64,000 bases of DNA from Paratrimastix pyriformis. Lineage: Eukaryota; Preaxostyla; Paratrimastigidae. The stretch covers positions 434,001-498,000 of the forward strand of contig JAPMOS010000022.1 in assembly GCA_027972325.1 (NCBI GenBank), written 5' to 3'. The notes under the pieces are model-generated. The model was not told the DNA's origin. It saw only the letters and a program-made list of their open reading frames with translations, and ran no database searches. Of the stretch, positions 12,918-23,812 are shown in pieces. The number at the start of each line of letters is the position of its first letter. The stretch's first letter is position 1. The translations under genes were made by a program, and so were the position numbers.

Positions 12918-13330
12918 TCACCATCTATGCCTCCCCGCCTCTTGCTCCGCCATGCGGCGCTTCTGCGTGGTGTGGGTAATCGTTATATGTGGCGCAAAAT
13001 CACCCAATAGTCCATTGCTCTTATCCAGATTGTCCATCTTATCAACCGTCGAAATGGGGACAGGAATTCGCCCATTTTCGACCAGCCCCCGGAGGGCCCC
13101 GATGATGCAGGAAAGTTCTTGCGCCGTGCCGTTGCACACGTGAGCAAACCACAGAACTGTCTCGGGGCTGTTGGATATGGGACAATTAATTGCTTTGTTC
13201 CACAGAGGGGCACAAATAATTGGGCCAGCAAGCACATCTTCTCAGCGCAGGGGCTGGTTGAGCCATTGCGGATCCAGCTCTCTCAAAGTCCAGGAAAAGA
13301 CCATTCTCAGGTTTTCCCGGGCCGGACCTT
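12918..13330 (-). other. Possible minus-strand exon(s) of an unidentified gene, with an in-frame TGA
   Basis: One minus frame reads well on both sides of a TGA at 13242-13244: upstream ENLRMVFSWTLRELDPQWLN, downstream LAGPIICAPLWNKAINCPIS and then PETVLWFAHVCNGTAQELSC. Composition is ordinary globular protein, unlike the surrounding low-complexity DNA. No start, splice pair or family was recognised. It may be a degraded gene, exons joined by an intron I cannot place, or chance. Confidence 0.25.
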
Positions 13331-13599
13331 GTACCCTACAACAACGTGCGTCCATCCTGGTGTCCCTCCTGCACACCACGCCGGCTGCATCGTCCGGGCC
13401 GAGCAATCCTTGGACTACGATACGGCCCCAAGCTGCCGCCGTGGGACCCGTCCCGTGCGAGCCCCAAGGCGAAGGTGCGCCGCCCCGACATCTCTCCTTC
13501 ACATTCGTCTCCGGAGGGGTGCACTACCTCGACCTGGGAGTGGCCGATCCCCTGGCCGCCTCCCACTCCGCCGCCGCCGCCCGAGGGGGCGTGCCGAGC

Positions 13600-13891
13600 C
13601 AGGCCGACACAGAAGGTGACCGAGTACAAGGAATGGTGCGCGAAGAACCCGGGCAACCTCTGGCCCTTCGGCATCACGGTGGTCGCCCAGCTCGGCCCCA
13701 AGGCCGAGAAGTTCTTCCACCTGGTGGGCGAGGTGCACCGCAAGGCCGAGCGGACCTTCAACCGCTCCTTCTGGCTGGCTCGCATTGCCCCGCTGGGGTG
13801 CGGCGCCGCCCACCACAAGAGCACGGGCCTGGCATGCTTCAACGTGGCCCTCGACCAACACAAGATGGAGAGCGACCCAACGCCAAGATAA
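13600..13891 (+). other. Open frame of unknown origin (possible retroelement remnant)
   Basis: The frame contains TEYKEWCAKNPGNLWPFGIT, then VAQLGPKAEKFFHLVGEVHR and a Trp/Arg/His-rich end, stopping at 13889-13891. The 'PFGITVVAQLGPKAEKF' stretch resembles the C-terminal segment found after reverse transcriptase in some non-LTR elements, but no catalytic RT motif is present, so this is only a weak suggestion. The upstream part of the frame is low-complexity and not convincing. Confidence 0.2.
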
Positions 13892-14198
13892 CGGTGCGTG
13901 AGTTAAAACCTTTCTTTTTGTCCCTTTCCTGAAATGCATCCTCTGGGGGGAAGAACGTGTTGGCCCTGGAAGTAGAAGGCAAATGCCGGAGGAAGGGGGA
14001 AAGGGAAAAGAAACGGTTTACTGCAACACTTAAGCTGACATTACAGAAATGCATCCTCTCCTCTCCCTTCGTATCATTCTCCATCCTTTCTCGTTCTTTC
14101 TTTCTTCTTTCTTCCTTCGCCTCTTTCATCGTTCTCTCCGGCAATTGCCCCATCGTCCCCGGGCCACGTTTTTTTTCCCCCCCTTTTTTTTTTGACAG

Positions 14199-14545
14199 GG
14201 AACGTGCATGAATTGCCGTGGCAATATCCGATGTCCGCACAGCAGTTTCGGTCGATCTTTGATCAAACCCCGGAGGAGGAGAACTTCTATAAAAAGGCCA
14301 ATGAGTCTTGGTGGGTGCGGTCGACATTTGGGGCCTCCATCTCGAAGGCCGCTCAATCGACATGGCATGCCATCAATCTAGTCGCCGAGAAGACCAAGAA
14401 GCCCCGGAACATCATTGGACAATCAGCATGGGTGGCATCGACTGCTTTGATTGTCTTGGGGATACCAGCCATTGTGGAACTTGAACGTGACAGACGATGG
14501 GCTTTTGTGGAGCAATCTTTGGGGTTGCTCGATGAGAAACATTGA
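14199..14545 (+). CDS. TOM22: TOM22-like mitochondrial import receptor subunit
   Basis: The exon follows a TTTTTTGACAG acceptor at 14198. The protein has an acidic N-terminal part (PEEENFYKKANESWW), a Ser/Ala/Lys segment (STWHAINLVAEKTKKPRN), one transmembrane helix (SAWVASTALIVLGIPAIVEL) and a short C-terminal tail beginning ERDRRWAFVEQ. This matches the TOM22 plan: cytosolic acidic receptor, a helix with a conserved Pro, then intermembrane tail. A further short 5' exon may exist; otherwise the in-frame ATG at 14231 (MSAQQFRSIF) could be the start. The product would sit in the outer membrane of the mitochondrion or a reduced mitochondrion-like organelle and take part in presequence recognition. 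Confidence 0.6.
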
Positions 14546-14658
14546 ATCACCCCCGTACTCTTTTTGTGTTTATGAACCCCTCCCCCTCTTCTCCGTGCCT
14601 ATTTCACAAGCCTCACTGTACATGGTCGGGAAAAGATCTTTTTCGGGATCCAACCAGT

Positions 14659-17134
14659 TCACGAGCCAGGGACGGAGGGAAGGGGCGCCGGCGTCTCTGC
14701 ACTGGGGGATGGGGCTTGTGGTGGCGCCGCATCAGCGGACTCCGGTTGCGGAGGGGACACAGGAGGGGACACAGGAGGGGGCTCGACGCCTTCTGGCTGC
14801 TGTGCCGGCCATGTTGTGGTGCCGCCTGCAGCGACCCGTTCAACAACCTGGGGGCATGAGAAAGGTGAGGATTCGCCCGCCCCCTCTGACCCCCAGACCT
14901 CGGGGTAGGAGCCGCACGCCGGGAGCAGCAGCCGCAGCAGGGCCACGGCCGCCATCCGCCGAGCCCGCATGCTGTTCAACGAAGTGGCCGAGACCGTCAC
15001 CAGGTTGCCGCCCGCATCCAGCAGGCAGCCCACGCACACCACCCACATGGCCCCATCGCGGCCCTCCTGGCCGTCGGCCGGCCGGGTGGCGACCTCCCAC
15101 TCTGCCGGGCCCGACTCGGCGGGGGATGCCTTCTGGACCTGGTCCGGGGTCATGGCCAGGACCGTGTACTGGGCCGGGGCCACGGCCAGGACCCGGGCCA
15201 AGTACCGGTTGAGGATGTCCCCCGGGGGGGTGGAGACGGTGATCTCGTCGCAACCTCGGGAGCGTTTGTTGGAGTCGTCTGTAGCCGAGGACCCATCGCC
15301 GGAGACGGTGGCCAGTTGGCTGGTCGTCTGCTGGACGGGTGGAAGAGGAGGAGGAGGAGGAGGAGGAGGAGGAGGAGGAGGAGGAGGGTAGCCACCAGAA
15401 ATCTCGGAAAAGTGGATCCAACCCCACGTTCGTGCTGGCGAGCAGGGAGGTGAAGACTGACCAGGAACTTGATTGGGTCGCGCTCCCGGGGATGCTTCCC
15501 CAACTGGGAGGAGCCCTTCTCGCGCTTCGCCTCGCGCACCCTGGCCAAGGCCTGCACACCCACCACCCGCCCCCATGGGCCACGATGAGGCGTGGGGGAG
15601 CAGAAGGAACGTTCGCGCGCGAGGGCACAACCCCTTTCCGGCTGTCCGGGGCGCGAAGCGGACCTCATGCGGGGACTGGATCCCCGGGAAGAGCTCTTGC
15701 AGGGCCGACCGAGAGGCCAGGTGCCGGGCGCTCTTCTTGCCCAGGCTGACGGCCTTGAAGACCAGGGGGGGAGCCGCACTGGCGGCCCCGTCGGGCCACA
15801 CCTTGGTGACGCATTCGAAGTACTGGTTGGCCGGGCTGTTCGACATGAGAGAGATGTGCGGGCGGAGGGCAATCAGAACGCGGATGTGTGATTAAGACGA
15901 ACATGTGGCGTCCCGATGTCCATCCGCCCGTCCCCACGACCCACCAAAGTCCACCCGCCCACCCGCCGCCCCCTTGAAAACCGAGTCACCATCGCCGTCC
16001 CCACACGCGTCACCATCCCCCCAAGTTCCCCCCCCCCCCCCCCCCCCCGGCAACAACGGACCGGGATGGGTCCGGGCTCTCGCCCTGATAGGTTGCCACC
16101 ACGAAGGTGGATGTGGCCCCGGTGCAGGTGCAGTATTCGTTCAGGGTCATGGACCACTGCGGGTCCGCCTCGGGGTCGGTCTGGAGGGCCGACGGCTGGC
16201 GCTGCCGGGATGGGGACGACTCGGTGGCGGTGGCGGTGGCCACGGGGGCGAGAGTGGGGGCGGGGGCGGGGGCGGGGGCGGCGGGGATGTCCTGGGCCCG
16301 GTCGGGAAACAGCACCCGCAAGGTGTCCGCGGCGGCGGCATGCTGGGCGGCACGCTGGCTGGCGCCCTCCCCTGGTGGAAATGGGTGACGTGCGCGGTTA
16401 TGCAGTGCGGAGGGTGATCACCCCGCCACCAGACACCATTCGAGGGGGGAAGTCGACAGACCGGCACCATAGGGCACCCCATTCAGCACAGCAACCGACT
16501 TGAAGCAGGGGTGCCCGTTCGGAGCCTGCGGGGGGCAGCGTGGTGTGAATGGGCGAGGGGGGCTGGAGGCCAGACCCGAGTCTGGGTGTTGGTGTAGGAG
16601 ATGCTCATTCGGTTCATTGACCCGAACTCGGCGAGGATTGAACTGGGGGTCTTCCCTTCCATTGCCGGAATTTTGTAATGTGGGGTCGGAGGTGCCTGCT
16701 GCTGAAGCGCCTGGGTGGTGGAGACCTGCTGGGAGGCCCCGCTTTGTTGGGCATAGGAAAGAAGAAGCTTGGTCAAAGTGAGGATCGACTCCGCTCGTTG
16801 CTGCTGGGGTTGTTGCTGCTGCTGCTGTGGGGGGGGCGCCTGTTGGAGTGGTTGACCAGGATAGGCGAACCCTGGGGCGAAGCCGTAACTCGGCGGAGCA
16901 GGGTATGCCTGCTGGGTAGCCATCCCGTATTGGCCCTGCGGCAAAGAAGGATACTGTCCAGGAGCGTATTGTTGTGGTGGCGCACCTCCGCCATAAAGCG
17001 GAGCTGGACACATGAGGAATGGCTGGTGTGCCTCGTCGAAATTGCGACAAACCTTGAGGAACCATTTGGTAGGGGATTTGGGACTGGAACATTTTCGGGT
17101 CGACGCCCCCGAAGGGGTTACCGAGTGAGCTCAT
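14659..17134 (-). CDS. Triple double-stranded RNA-binding domain protein
   Basis: Start ATG at 17134 (MSSLGNPFGGVDPKMF), stop TGA at 14659-14661. A 49-nt intron (donor GTTTGT) joins MVPQ to a Gln/Pro/Tyr-rich linker (QYGMATQQAYPAPPSYG). dsRBD 1: KTPSSILAEFGSMNRMSIS, HPCFKSVAVLNGVPYGAG, GASQRAAQHAAAADTLR, split by introns with donors GTCTGGC and GTCTGTC. dsRBD 2: MTLNEYCTCTG ... NQYFECVTKVW ... LGKKSARHLASRSALQEL. dsRBD 3: GDILNRYLARVL ... AEWEVATRP ... NSMRARRMAAVALLRLLLP. No helicase, RNase III or deaminase domain is visible, so it resembles Staufen or NF90-type adaptors rather than an enzyme. The tail is Pro/Ser-rich. Confidence 0.7.
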
Positions 17135-17704
17135 GAATGAAGTTTGTGGAAGGTCCCCAATTGGGGGGATCAACAATTTTGCGTCAGAGACGGCATTTGG
17201 GATGGCAATGATCTTCCACGTTTTTTTCGCTTTTTTCGTGTTGGCTACCTGGAGCCTGGCTTTTTTCAGCTGGAACTGGCGCACTGTGCGGAAGATGCAT
17301 TCCATTGCCCTTATTCTCTTTCCCCTTCATCTCCTCTGCGTCCAGCCACCCTGGCCCAAGATTAGTCTTCCCTTTCTCTTTTTATTGCAAACTTCGTTGA
17401 TCTTCCGGATTATTTCTCTGAAACTGAGACCGTCACTCGTCCGTTCGGCGGCATACCGCGCGCTCATCGGGGTGCCTGCCTCCATCACAACGATGGTCCC
17501 TCTCGTTTTGGAGATGTTCGTCACCTTCACCTTCTCTTCTGATAGGCCAACATTCTTTCTGTACCTTCCTTCCTCGCCTCGTTCCTTTTTCGGATCATCC
17601 GCTGGAACTGGGCGACCAAAACCTGCTACTCGATCACCTGCGCCCTGGCGCTCTCCGGGCTGTTGCACAATTTCAGTTCGCCTCCGACCATCGTCGACGT
17701 CGAC
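17135..17704. other. Region between divergent genes; no secure gene
   Basis: 570 bp. A minus frame around 17330-17560 (EKVKVTNISKTRGTIVVMEA, then basic residues) and a plus frame with hydrophobic stretches (IFHVFFAFFVLATWSLAFF) are both open, but neither shows a recognised family or splice pattern. It presumably holds the promoters of the dsRBD gene and the phosphoesterase gene. Confidence 0.35.
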
Positions 17705-19275
17705 ATGTCTCACACACCCGCCACCCCGGAGGCCATCGTCTCCCGGTCGCCGCATCCCTTCCGACGCCTCTCCTCCCCGGCACCAGCCACCAGCCGGGGT
17801 CGCACCACCCTGCGGATCGCACACATCGCGGACACGCACTGTGGGATCTTCATGCAACCCCAGAGGCTCCATGATCTCCTCCGGCGGACCGTGGAGGAAC
17901 ACCCCGATCTGGTCCTGATCACGGGTGATATCCTCTCGACCGATCTCAACCTCCCCGACGATGCCCCGTCTGTTCCATGGCCTCCCACCCACTCCAACCT
18001 TGTCCGTGCATCACAGCCTCCACGCTCCGCCAAAAAATATCGCCGCCACTCACCCACCCAAAGCGCTCCCTCCTCACACACTGAAAATACGCTCGCTCAC
18101 ATTCCCACCCATCCACACACACTCGCACCCGTCCCACGGCAGGTTGATCTTCGATATCCTCTCCCCACTGGCCGCTCTCCCCCCGGGCCGTTGCCTCGCC
18201 TGCCCCGGTAACCACGACCAGTACCACCCCCAGCGAGACGTGATCGAGGCCGCCTACCGGCGCCACGGCGTCCGGATGCTCCACAACGAGTCGTGCCTCG
18301 TCCGCCTGCCCCTGGCCGATCAAGGCCGGGAAGTCACCGTCCGTCCGCCCCCCTCCCCCCCCCCCCCCCCCCCCCCCCCCGGGTGGTGAGGGCCGTTTGG
18401 GTGACGCGGGGATTTGCGTGTCCGGGGCATACGGGCGAGCTGATGTAATTCCGGCTTCATCTTCTCGCACCCCCCGCCGTGCCCACCATTTCTGGTCCGT
18501 CGCCACGCACATCATCGTCATCGTGCCCCCCCAAAGGTGCAAGTGGTGGGCCTCGACTGGGGCCAGCGGCGGGCCGAGGTGACCCGGCTGCTGAGCGGAC
18601 CCCTGGAGCCGACCCCGACGCGGCCCTGCGGGTGGTGCTGCTGCACGACCCCAAGTACTTCGGCTGGGTGCCCCTCGAGTACCGAGCCCTGGTCCTCAGC
18701 GGCCACACGCACGGTCTGGACCCCCATCCCCACGCCTCACTCAGTGGTGGTGGTGGTGGTGGTGGTGGTGGTGGGTGGTGGGTGGTGGGTGGTGGGTGGT
18801 GGGTGGTGGGTGGTGGGTGGTGGGTGGTGGGTGGTGATGGTGGTGATGGTGGTGATGGTGATGGTGGTGATGGTGATGATGTGATGATGTGATGATGATG
18901 TGATGATGATGATTGATGATGATTGATGATGATTGATGATGATGACGACGACGAATCGGAGGAGGAGGATGGGGGGGGGGGGGGGTGACCACGCTCATCA
19001 CTCCCCGAACTCACCCTCTATCAGGTGGCCAGGTCTCCCTGCAGGCGCTGGGGATTCCGTTGAGCTTCGTGCGGCTCTTTCTGGGGCAGCCCGATCGGGG
19101 CCTCTTCCACACGGCCGCCTGCCCGGCCCAGGGGAACACCCTCTACGTGCACCCTGGCAACGGGAACTTCGACGTGCCCATGCGGATCCTGACCCCGGCA
19201 CAGGAGGTCACCCTCAGGGTCGCCGTGCCCACACCCACACCCTCACCACCGCCGCCCCCCGTCCCCGGGGCGTGA
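17705..19275 (+). CDS. Calcineurin-like metallophosphoesterase
   Basis: The ATG at 17705 begins MSHTPATPEAIV. Metal-binding motifs appear in order: LRIAHIADTHCG (DxH), DLVLITGDIL (GD), CLACPGNHDQYH (GNH), VVLLHDPKYF (H) and LVLSGHTHG (GHxH), giving the full calcineurin-like set. Introns are clear: donors GTCTGTTCC (~17964), GTCCGTCCG (~18341, followed by a C run) and GTCTGGACC (~18714, joining GHTHG to GQVSLQALG across GTG-rich repeats). The last exon ends at 19275. Oddity: between LLSGPLEP and DAALRVVLL (about 18590-18625) the frame changes inside one exon, suggesting a one-base error or mutation. Substrate unknown; the family includes YaeI/MPPED-type enzymes. Confidence 0.8.
18747..18986. 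repeat. Intronic (GGT)n / (GATGAT)n / poly-G tract
   Basis: Inside the last intron of the metallophosphoesterase gene: GGTGGTGGGT and GATGGT units followed by TGATGATGAT units and a run of ~17 G. Confidence 0.85.
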
Positions 19276-19562
19276 CGACGGTGGTGGGCGGGGCGCCGTT
19301 CGCTGACCTGGTTTTGAGCGAGGCGTTAGGGAGCCGCCTCAGGCGACTCTGGCCCCCAAAAGGGCCCCCACAGTTGATGAGGGCACTTTGGTTGGCCGGT
19401 TTCAATGCTGCCTCCCACCTCCTCCCACCCTCCCCCCACCTCCACGGTTCCCTCGCCAATGGGTTTCAATGGGCAGTGTGCCCGGCAGCGAACATTGCCC
19501 CGATTGAATTCGGGTCGGCTGGCGCGTGACCCGATGACGGGGTGGGTGGGCGCGTGATGTTG

Positions 19563-19994
19563 TTGCTATTCGGGTTGCTATTCGGGTTGCTATTCGGGTT
19601 GCTATTCGGGTTGCTATTCGGGTTGCTATTCGGGTTGCTATTCGGGTTGCTATTCGGGTTGCTATTCGGGTTGCTATTCGGGTTCCTATTCGGGTTGCTA
19701 TTCGGGTTGCTGTTCGGGTTGCTGTTCGGGTTGCTATTCGGGTTGCTATTCGGGTTGCTATTCGGGTTGCTATTCGGGTTGCTATTCGGGTTGCTATTCG
19801 GGTTGCTATTCGGGTTGCTGTTCGGGTTGCTATTCGGGTTGCTGTTCGGGTTGCTGTTCGGGTTGCTGTTCGGGTTGCTATTCGGGTTGCTATTCGGGTT
19901 GCTATTCGGGTTGCTATTCGGGTTGCTATTCGGGTTGCTGTTCGGGTTGCTGTTCGGGTTGCTGTTCGGGTTGCTATTTGGGTTGCTATTCGGG
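19563..19994. repeat. 12-bp minisatellite, 36 copies of TTGCTATTCGGG
   Basis: 432 bp, exactly 36 units with only T/C-type variants (CTATTC, CTGTTC, CTATTT, CCTATT). Unit length is a multiple of 3, so several frames stay open (Asn-Pro-Asn-Ser on one strand, Leu-Leu-Phe-Gly on the other), but flanks give no gene-like protein. It separates the phosphoesterase (+) from the membrane-protein gene (-), which converge here. Confidence 0.95.
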
Positions 19995-20343
19995 TTGCTT
20001 TTTCGATGGTGGTGGGGAGAGAAGGGCTGGAAGACGAAACGAAAGTGGGGGTCCAGCGAAGGTGGAGGTGGAGGGGAGGGGCGGCGACGGCCGAGGCGAA
20101 ACGGCACGAGAGAAAATGGCGGAACACCCGCGTGGAATACAGCAGGGGAGCGAGGATGGGGGCGAGGATGGGGAGGAGGAGGCGAACGAGACATAAAGAC
20201 GGTGGGATGGCCCCTCCCCCCCGAATAACAACGAAGGGATCGGGGGCCAGAAGAGGGTGAACGACAAGACACTTAATTATCAGGGCAGGGTGAGAGAGGG
20301 AGGGAGGGAGGGAGGAGGAGGAGGGGGGAAGGGAGTGGGGTGC

Positions 20344-22057
20344 TCAACCATCCAACGGCGGCGGCGGCGGCCCGGGCGGCGCGGGGAGCAAGAGAGGGTA
20401 GAAATCCGGCCCGGCCAGATCGCACCGGGAGTCCATTGAGATGGAGCGCAGGAGGGTGGGGCGCAGGGGCCCGCTCAGAGCTGCTGGGGCTGGGGGCCGC
20501 GGACCCCGAGGACGGGCGACTGGTAGTCGCTGGGCGTGGAGGCGGACTGGGGCCTCGACCGCGGCCGCGCTCAGGGTCAGGCTCGCGGGAAGCCCTGCGA
20601 ATGATGAGGGAGGGAGGAACGGGTGCGAGATGAGGCAGGAAGATCCAGAATGGGGTGCGTGTGCGTCTGTGCGTCTGTGTGTGGGGGGAGGGGGAGGCAA
20701 GGAGGAGGGGGGGAGGGAGGCAAGGAGGAGGGAGGGGCGGCCGAGGGAAGGGGGGCAAAGGGGGGCGGGAGGGAGACCTTGGTAGCGGCGGATGGAGAAG
20801 GGCAGCACCGCGCACTGCACACCGCCAAGAACGATGACCGATGCCCAGATGGGATGAGTGGGGTGAGGGTGTGCGACACATTGTGGGAGTGGAGGAGGAC
20901 GGAGCGGGAGGGGGGGAGGGAGGGAGGGGGTGACGGACGCCCGCAAGCATGGAGAAGTAGCCGGGCAGCAGGTGCCAGCCGCCAGCGAGGGAGGTCACGA
21001 AGAGGGCCAGATACTCGCAGACGAGCGTCGCGATGGTCGCGAAGAACGCCTGACAGACAAAAGGGAGGGGAGGTATGGTACGATGCTGCTGCTGCTGCTT
21101 GGATGCTTGGATGACGATGACGATGATGGCGATGATTGGAGGATGGAGGATGGAAGAGGAAGAGGCAGATATCGTAAGGTCTGTGGAGCAGGCAAGGACG
21201 GGAAGGGGCCGAGATGCCGGAGGGGAGAGGGAGGCGGGGCGGGCGGGCGGGCGGGCGGGGGGGGGGGGTGGACGGACAATGAGCGAGTAGAGCCGGTGGG
21301 TGGGGAAGTAGCAGAAGAAGACCACCAGGCCGCCCACCAGGGCCACGATGTACCCGAGGAGGCACAGCACGGTGATGTTGGAGTTGTAGTAGATCGGCAT
21401 CCCCCAGACGGCCACCGCGAAGGAGCCCAACAGCAGGACCAGGTGGGCCAGGCTGCACCAGAGCATCATCTGGCGGCTCTTCTTGATCATCTTCTCGGAT
21501 TTGCTGATGCGCCGGTAGAGGACGAGGGCCGCCACGAAGAACAGGATGCACGAGGACAGGGAGATGCCCAGGGCGGGCATCAGGAAGACCTGCAGGTGGC
21601 AGGTCGTGCCGGTGGTCAACTGGGGCAGGTCGACGGAGGAGGTCGAGTTGACCGAGGGGGAGGTGAGGGTCGCGTAGAGGGTGAGCTGCCAGCTGTCGAA
21701 ACGATGCTCGTCGGAGAAGGTTGTCAGCTTCCAGTTTGACGTGTACAGGTAGACGAAGGTGTGCCCGAAGAAAGTCATGTTGGTGGTCAAACCCTTCTGG
21801 ATGAGTGTGGTGGCAGGCTCTTGACTGTTCGACCAGGCAGTAATTTGAATTTGTGAATCGCACAGAGAGACATCCTCAAAGGCAATACAGAGATCCTCAC
21901 CGAGGGCGATGGGCCGTGGCAGACAGCATCCACCGGCCAGAGCTCCGAACATGGTGTGGTTGCAAAAGAGGGTCTCGTGTCCAGCATCGCATGCGCAAGT
22001 GGTCGCGCTGGCAACGGCAAAGAGAGGCAAGAGAACGACGAGAACCAACGCGCTCAT
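20344..22057 (-). CDS. Multi-pass membrane protein with glycosylated N-terminal ectodomain, family unknown
   Basis: Start ATG at 22057; the signal peptide MSALVLVVLLPLFAVASATT is followed by a ~180-residue ectodomain with Cys (CACDAGHETLFCNH) and NxS/T sites. Membrane helices: ISLSSCILFFVAALVLY, LWCSLAHLVLLLGSFAVAVW, CLLGYIVALVGGLVVFFCYF, ATIATLVCEYLALFVTSLAG and WASVIVLGGVQCAVLPF; the last two are on separate exons behind introns near 21060-21260 and 20860-20945. A cytoplasmic Pro-rich tail ends SRCDLAGPDFYPLLLPAPPG. The layout is receptor-like (5 or more helices), but I do not recognise the family. Confidence 0.6.
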
Positions 22058-22117
22058 GCCTTTTTTCCGAGCTTAGAGCTTCTCACCGAGGGAACAGAAA
22101 CACAGTCCGTCTTTCAG

Positions 22118-23233
22118 TAGAGTCGTTCGTGTTCGGTGTCGGACAGACTTGTCCGGCAATCCAACAATCCGTTCGCCACTGTCCAACGCTGTCCAACGCT
22201 GTCCAACGCTGTCTAACGCTGTTCGACGCTGTCCAACAAACTGATCTTGTCTGACAACCCGAGCTTGTCTGACAACTGGGCTGTCCAACGCCGAACACAC
22301 TGTCCAACAATAATCACCTGACCGACACCCTGTCCAACAGACAACACCCTGTCCAACAGTCCGATACCCTTGTTCGACAGTCCGATACCCTTGTCCGACA
22401 GGAAGACACTTTGTTCGGTGTGCCAACACTGTCCAACACCTCGTCCAACAAGCCAACACCCCTGGCCCACAACCCACCCCCTGTCCGCTTTCGGGAACTG
22501 GCGAGCAGCGCACGTGATTTTGCGAAATGGACCATCTCTCTCACCGGCGCTCGTCTAAGCGTTCCGCGCGACATTCGAGTCCGCCTCACTATAGACGTCA
22601 TTCCGCCGAACAGCCGTGTCTGAACTTGAGATTGGTGGCACCTGGGTACACTACCACCACCACCACTACCACCACCAGCACCGCCACCACCAGCACCGCC
22701 ACCACCACTGCCACCACCACACCACCGTCTCATCATCCCACCGCTTCCACCGAGACAGCAGCAGAACTTGTTCTTCCGATCGATCTGCCTCCCGGTGTCG
22801 ACCTGGAAAGGCCACCCCACCTTGAGGCTGGCACTGGTGGACAAGTTCTAACTTTCGCGCTTGTCTCCTTCAAGTGTGACCCTTCTTGGGTAGATGTCCA
22901 ACAAGGAGAGCTGGGAATACATTCGGGATAGGAAAAATGGGGTGGGGGTGGGGGGGGGGGGAAGAGAAGACCAGTCGAGAATTCGCCCCCATTTCATCGC
23001 GCTCATCCGAGAAAAAAATAAGGTGCACAGATGAAGGTCATTGGACTCTGGAAGATGTGTTTCCCCCGAGATGTGGTTGTTCGCCAGTGTTGGCTGTCCG
23101 ACAGGTGTTCGACATTGTTCGGCACTGTCCGACGCTGTCCGACGCTGTTCGCCACTGTTCGACGCTGTTCGACGCCCGACGGATTGTTGGATTGCCGGAC
23201 AAGTCTGTCCGACACCGAACACGAACGACTCTA
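22118..23233. mobile_element. MITE-like element with ~55-bp terminal inverted repeats and TA target duplication
   Basis: Positions 22118-22172 and 23179-23233 are exact reverse complements over ~55 bp, beginning TAGAGTCGTTCGTGTTCGGT. Both ends are bounded by TA, as in Tc1/mariner insertions. Inside each end are direct arrays of CTGTCCAACG/CTGTTCGACG-type units (22180-22460 and 23095-23170). The middle holds a (CCACCA)n stretch and no convincing transposase, so it is a non-autonomous element. It lies between the membrane-protein gene and the surface-glycoprotein gene. Confidence 0.8.
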
Positions 23234-23246
23234 GTCAGTCAGTCAG

Positions 23247-23303
23247 TCTCGTGTTAATGCAGCCTCGTAGGAGGCTAACTAGATAATCGCAATCGAGAAG
23301 AGT
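23247..23303. repeat. Dispersed hairpin repeat, copy 1
   Basis: TCTCGTGTTAATGCAGCCTC, then a tetraloop GTAG, then GAGGCTAACTAGA, followed by AATCGAGAAGAGT. The 6-bp stem AGCCTC/GAGGCT is perfect. It sits directly outside the MITE, after a (GTCA)n run. Confidence 0.8.
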
Positions 23304-23381
23304 TCACAAAAGGTTTTACTCCCATTTCCCCCATTTCCCAACCCGATTTCACAAAATATCGCCTCATCCCCAGTCAGTCAG

Positions 23382-23416
23382 TCTCGTGTTAATGCAGCCT
23401 CGTGTGAGGCTAACTA
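23382..23416. repeat. Dispersed hairpin repeat, copy 2
   Basis: The same 5' sequence and the same stem with loop GTGT instead of GTAG. The downstream GAGAAGAGT part is not kept. It is again preceded by AGTCAGTCAG. Confidence 0.75.
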
Positions 23417-23812
23417 AGGAACCATGAGAAGAAAGAGAAAGTCAGTCAGTCTTGTGTCAGTCCAGGGTATATGGACTCAGTTCAGTCAGTCTTGTTTAAG
23501 TTGTCCAGCCGCCAAAACACCTGGGACGAAAACCTTTCGAACCTGCATTCGTTTTGGATTAAATGGGGCATGATCAACGTATGATCCGTCATCGCGTTCA
23601 GACGCGTCTGATGCTGGGGCCGGGACCCCGAATGATTTTCGTCGCAACTTCAGTGTCCTGGGTCGTCAAATTGATTCAAGGCGGTTGGGGCGGCCAAGTT
23701 TCAAATGTTGGCAGTGGCGCGAACCCCCCAAAATGAAAATCAGAAAACAGCGCCATCACTCACTTTCTTCTTCACCAACTATCAGCATCACTTTATTATT
23801 TGCCGCTTCTCC
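23417..23812. other. Intergenic region upstream of the surface-glycoprotein gene
   Basis: Contains a third degenerate (GTCA)n/CTTGTG block with a small palindrome GTCCAGGGTATATGGAC near 23460-23475; no gene seen. Confidence 0.4.

Noticed and set aside
17133-17918. Plus-strand ORF with several hydrophobic stretches as a membrane protein
   Set aside because: Runs antisense to the start of the dsRBD gene and merges into the phosphoesterase gene in another frame; no start or splice support.
19466-20272. ORF with (Asn-Pro-Asn-Ser)n resembling parasite surface repeats
   Set aside because: It is a by-product of the 12-bp minisatellite; the other strand is equally open and flanks show no signal peptide, domain or splice pattern.
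22527-22931. ORF inside the MITE-like element as a gene
   Set aside because: Mostly Thr/His repeats from (CCACCA)n; no domain and no transposase motif.
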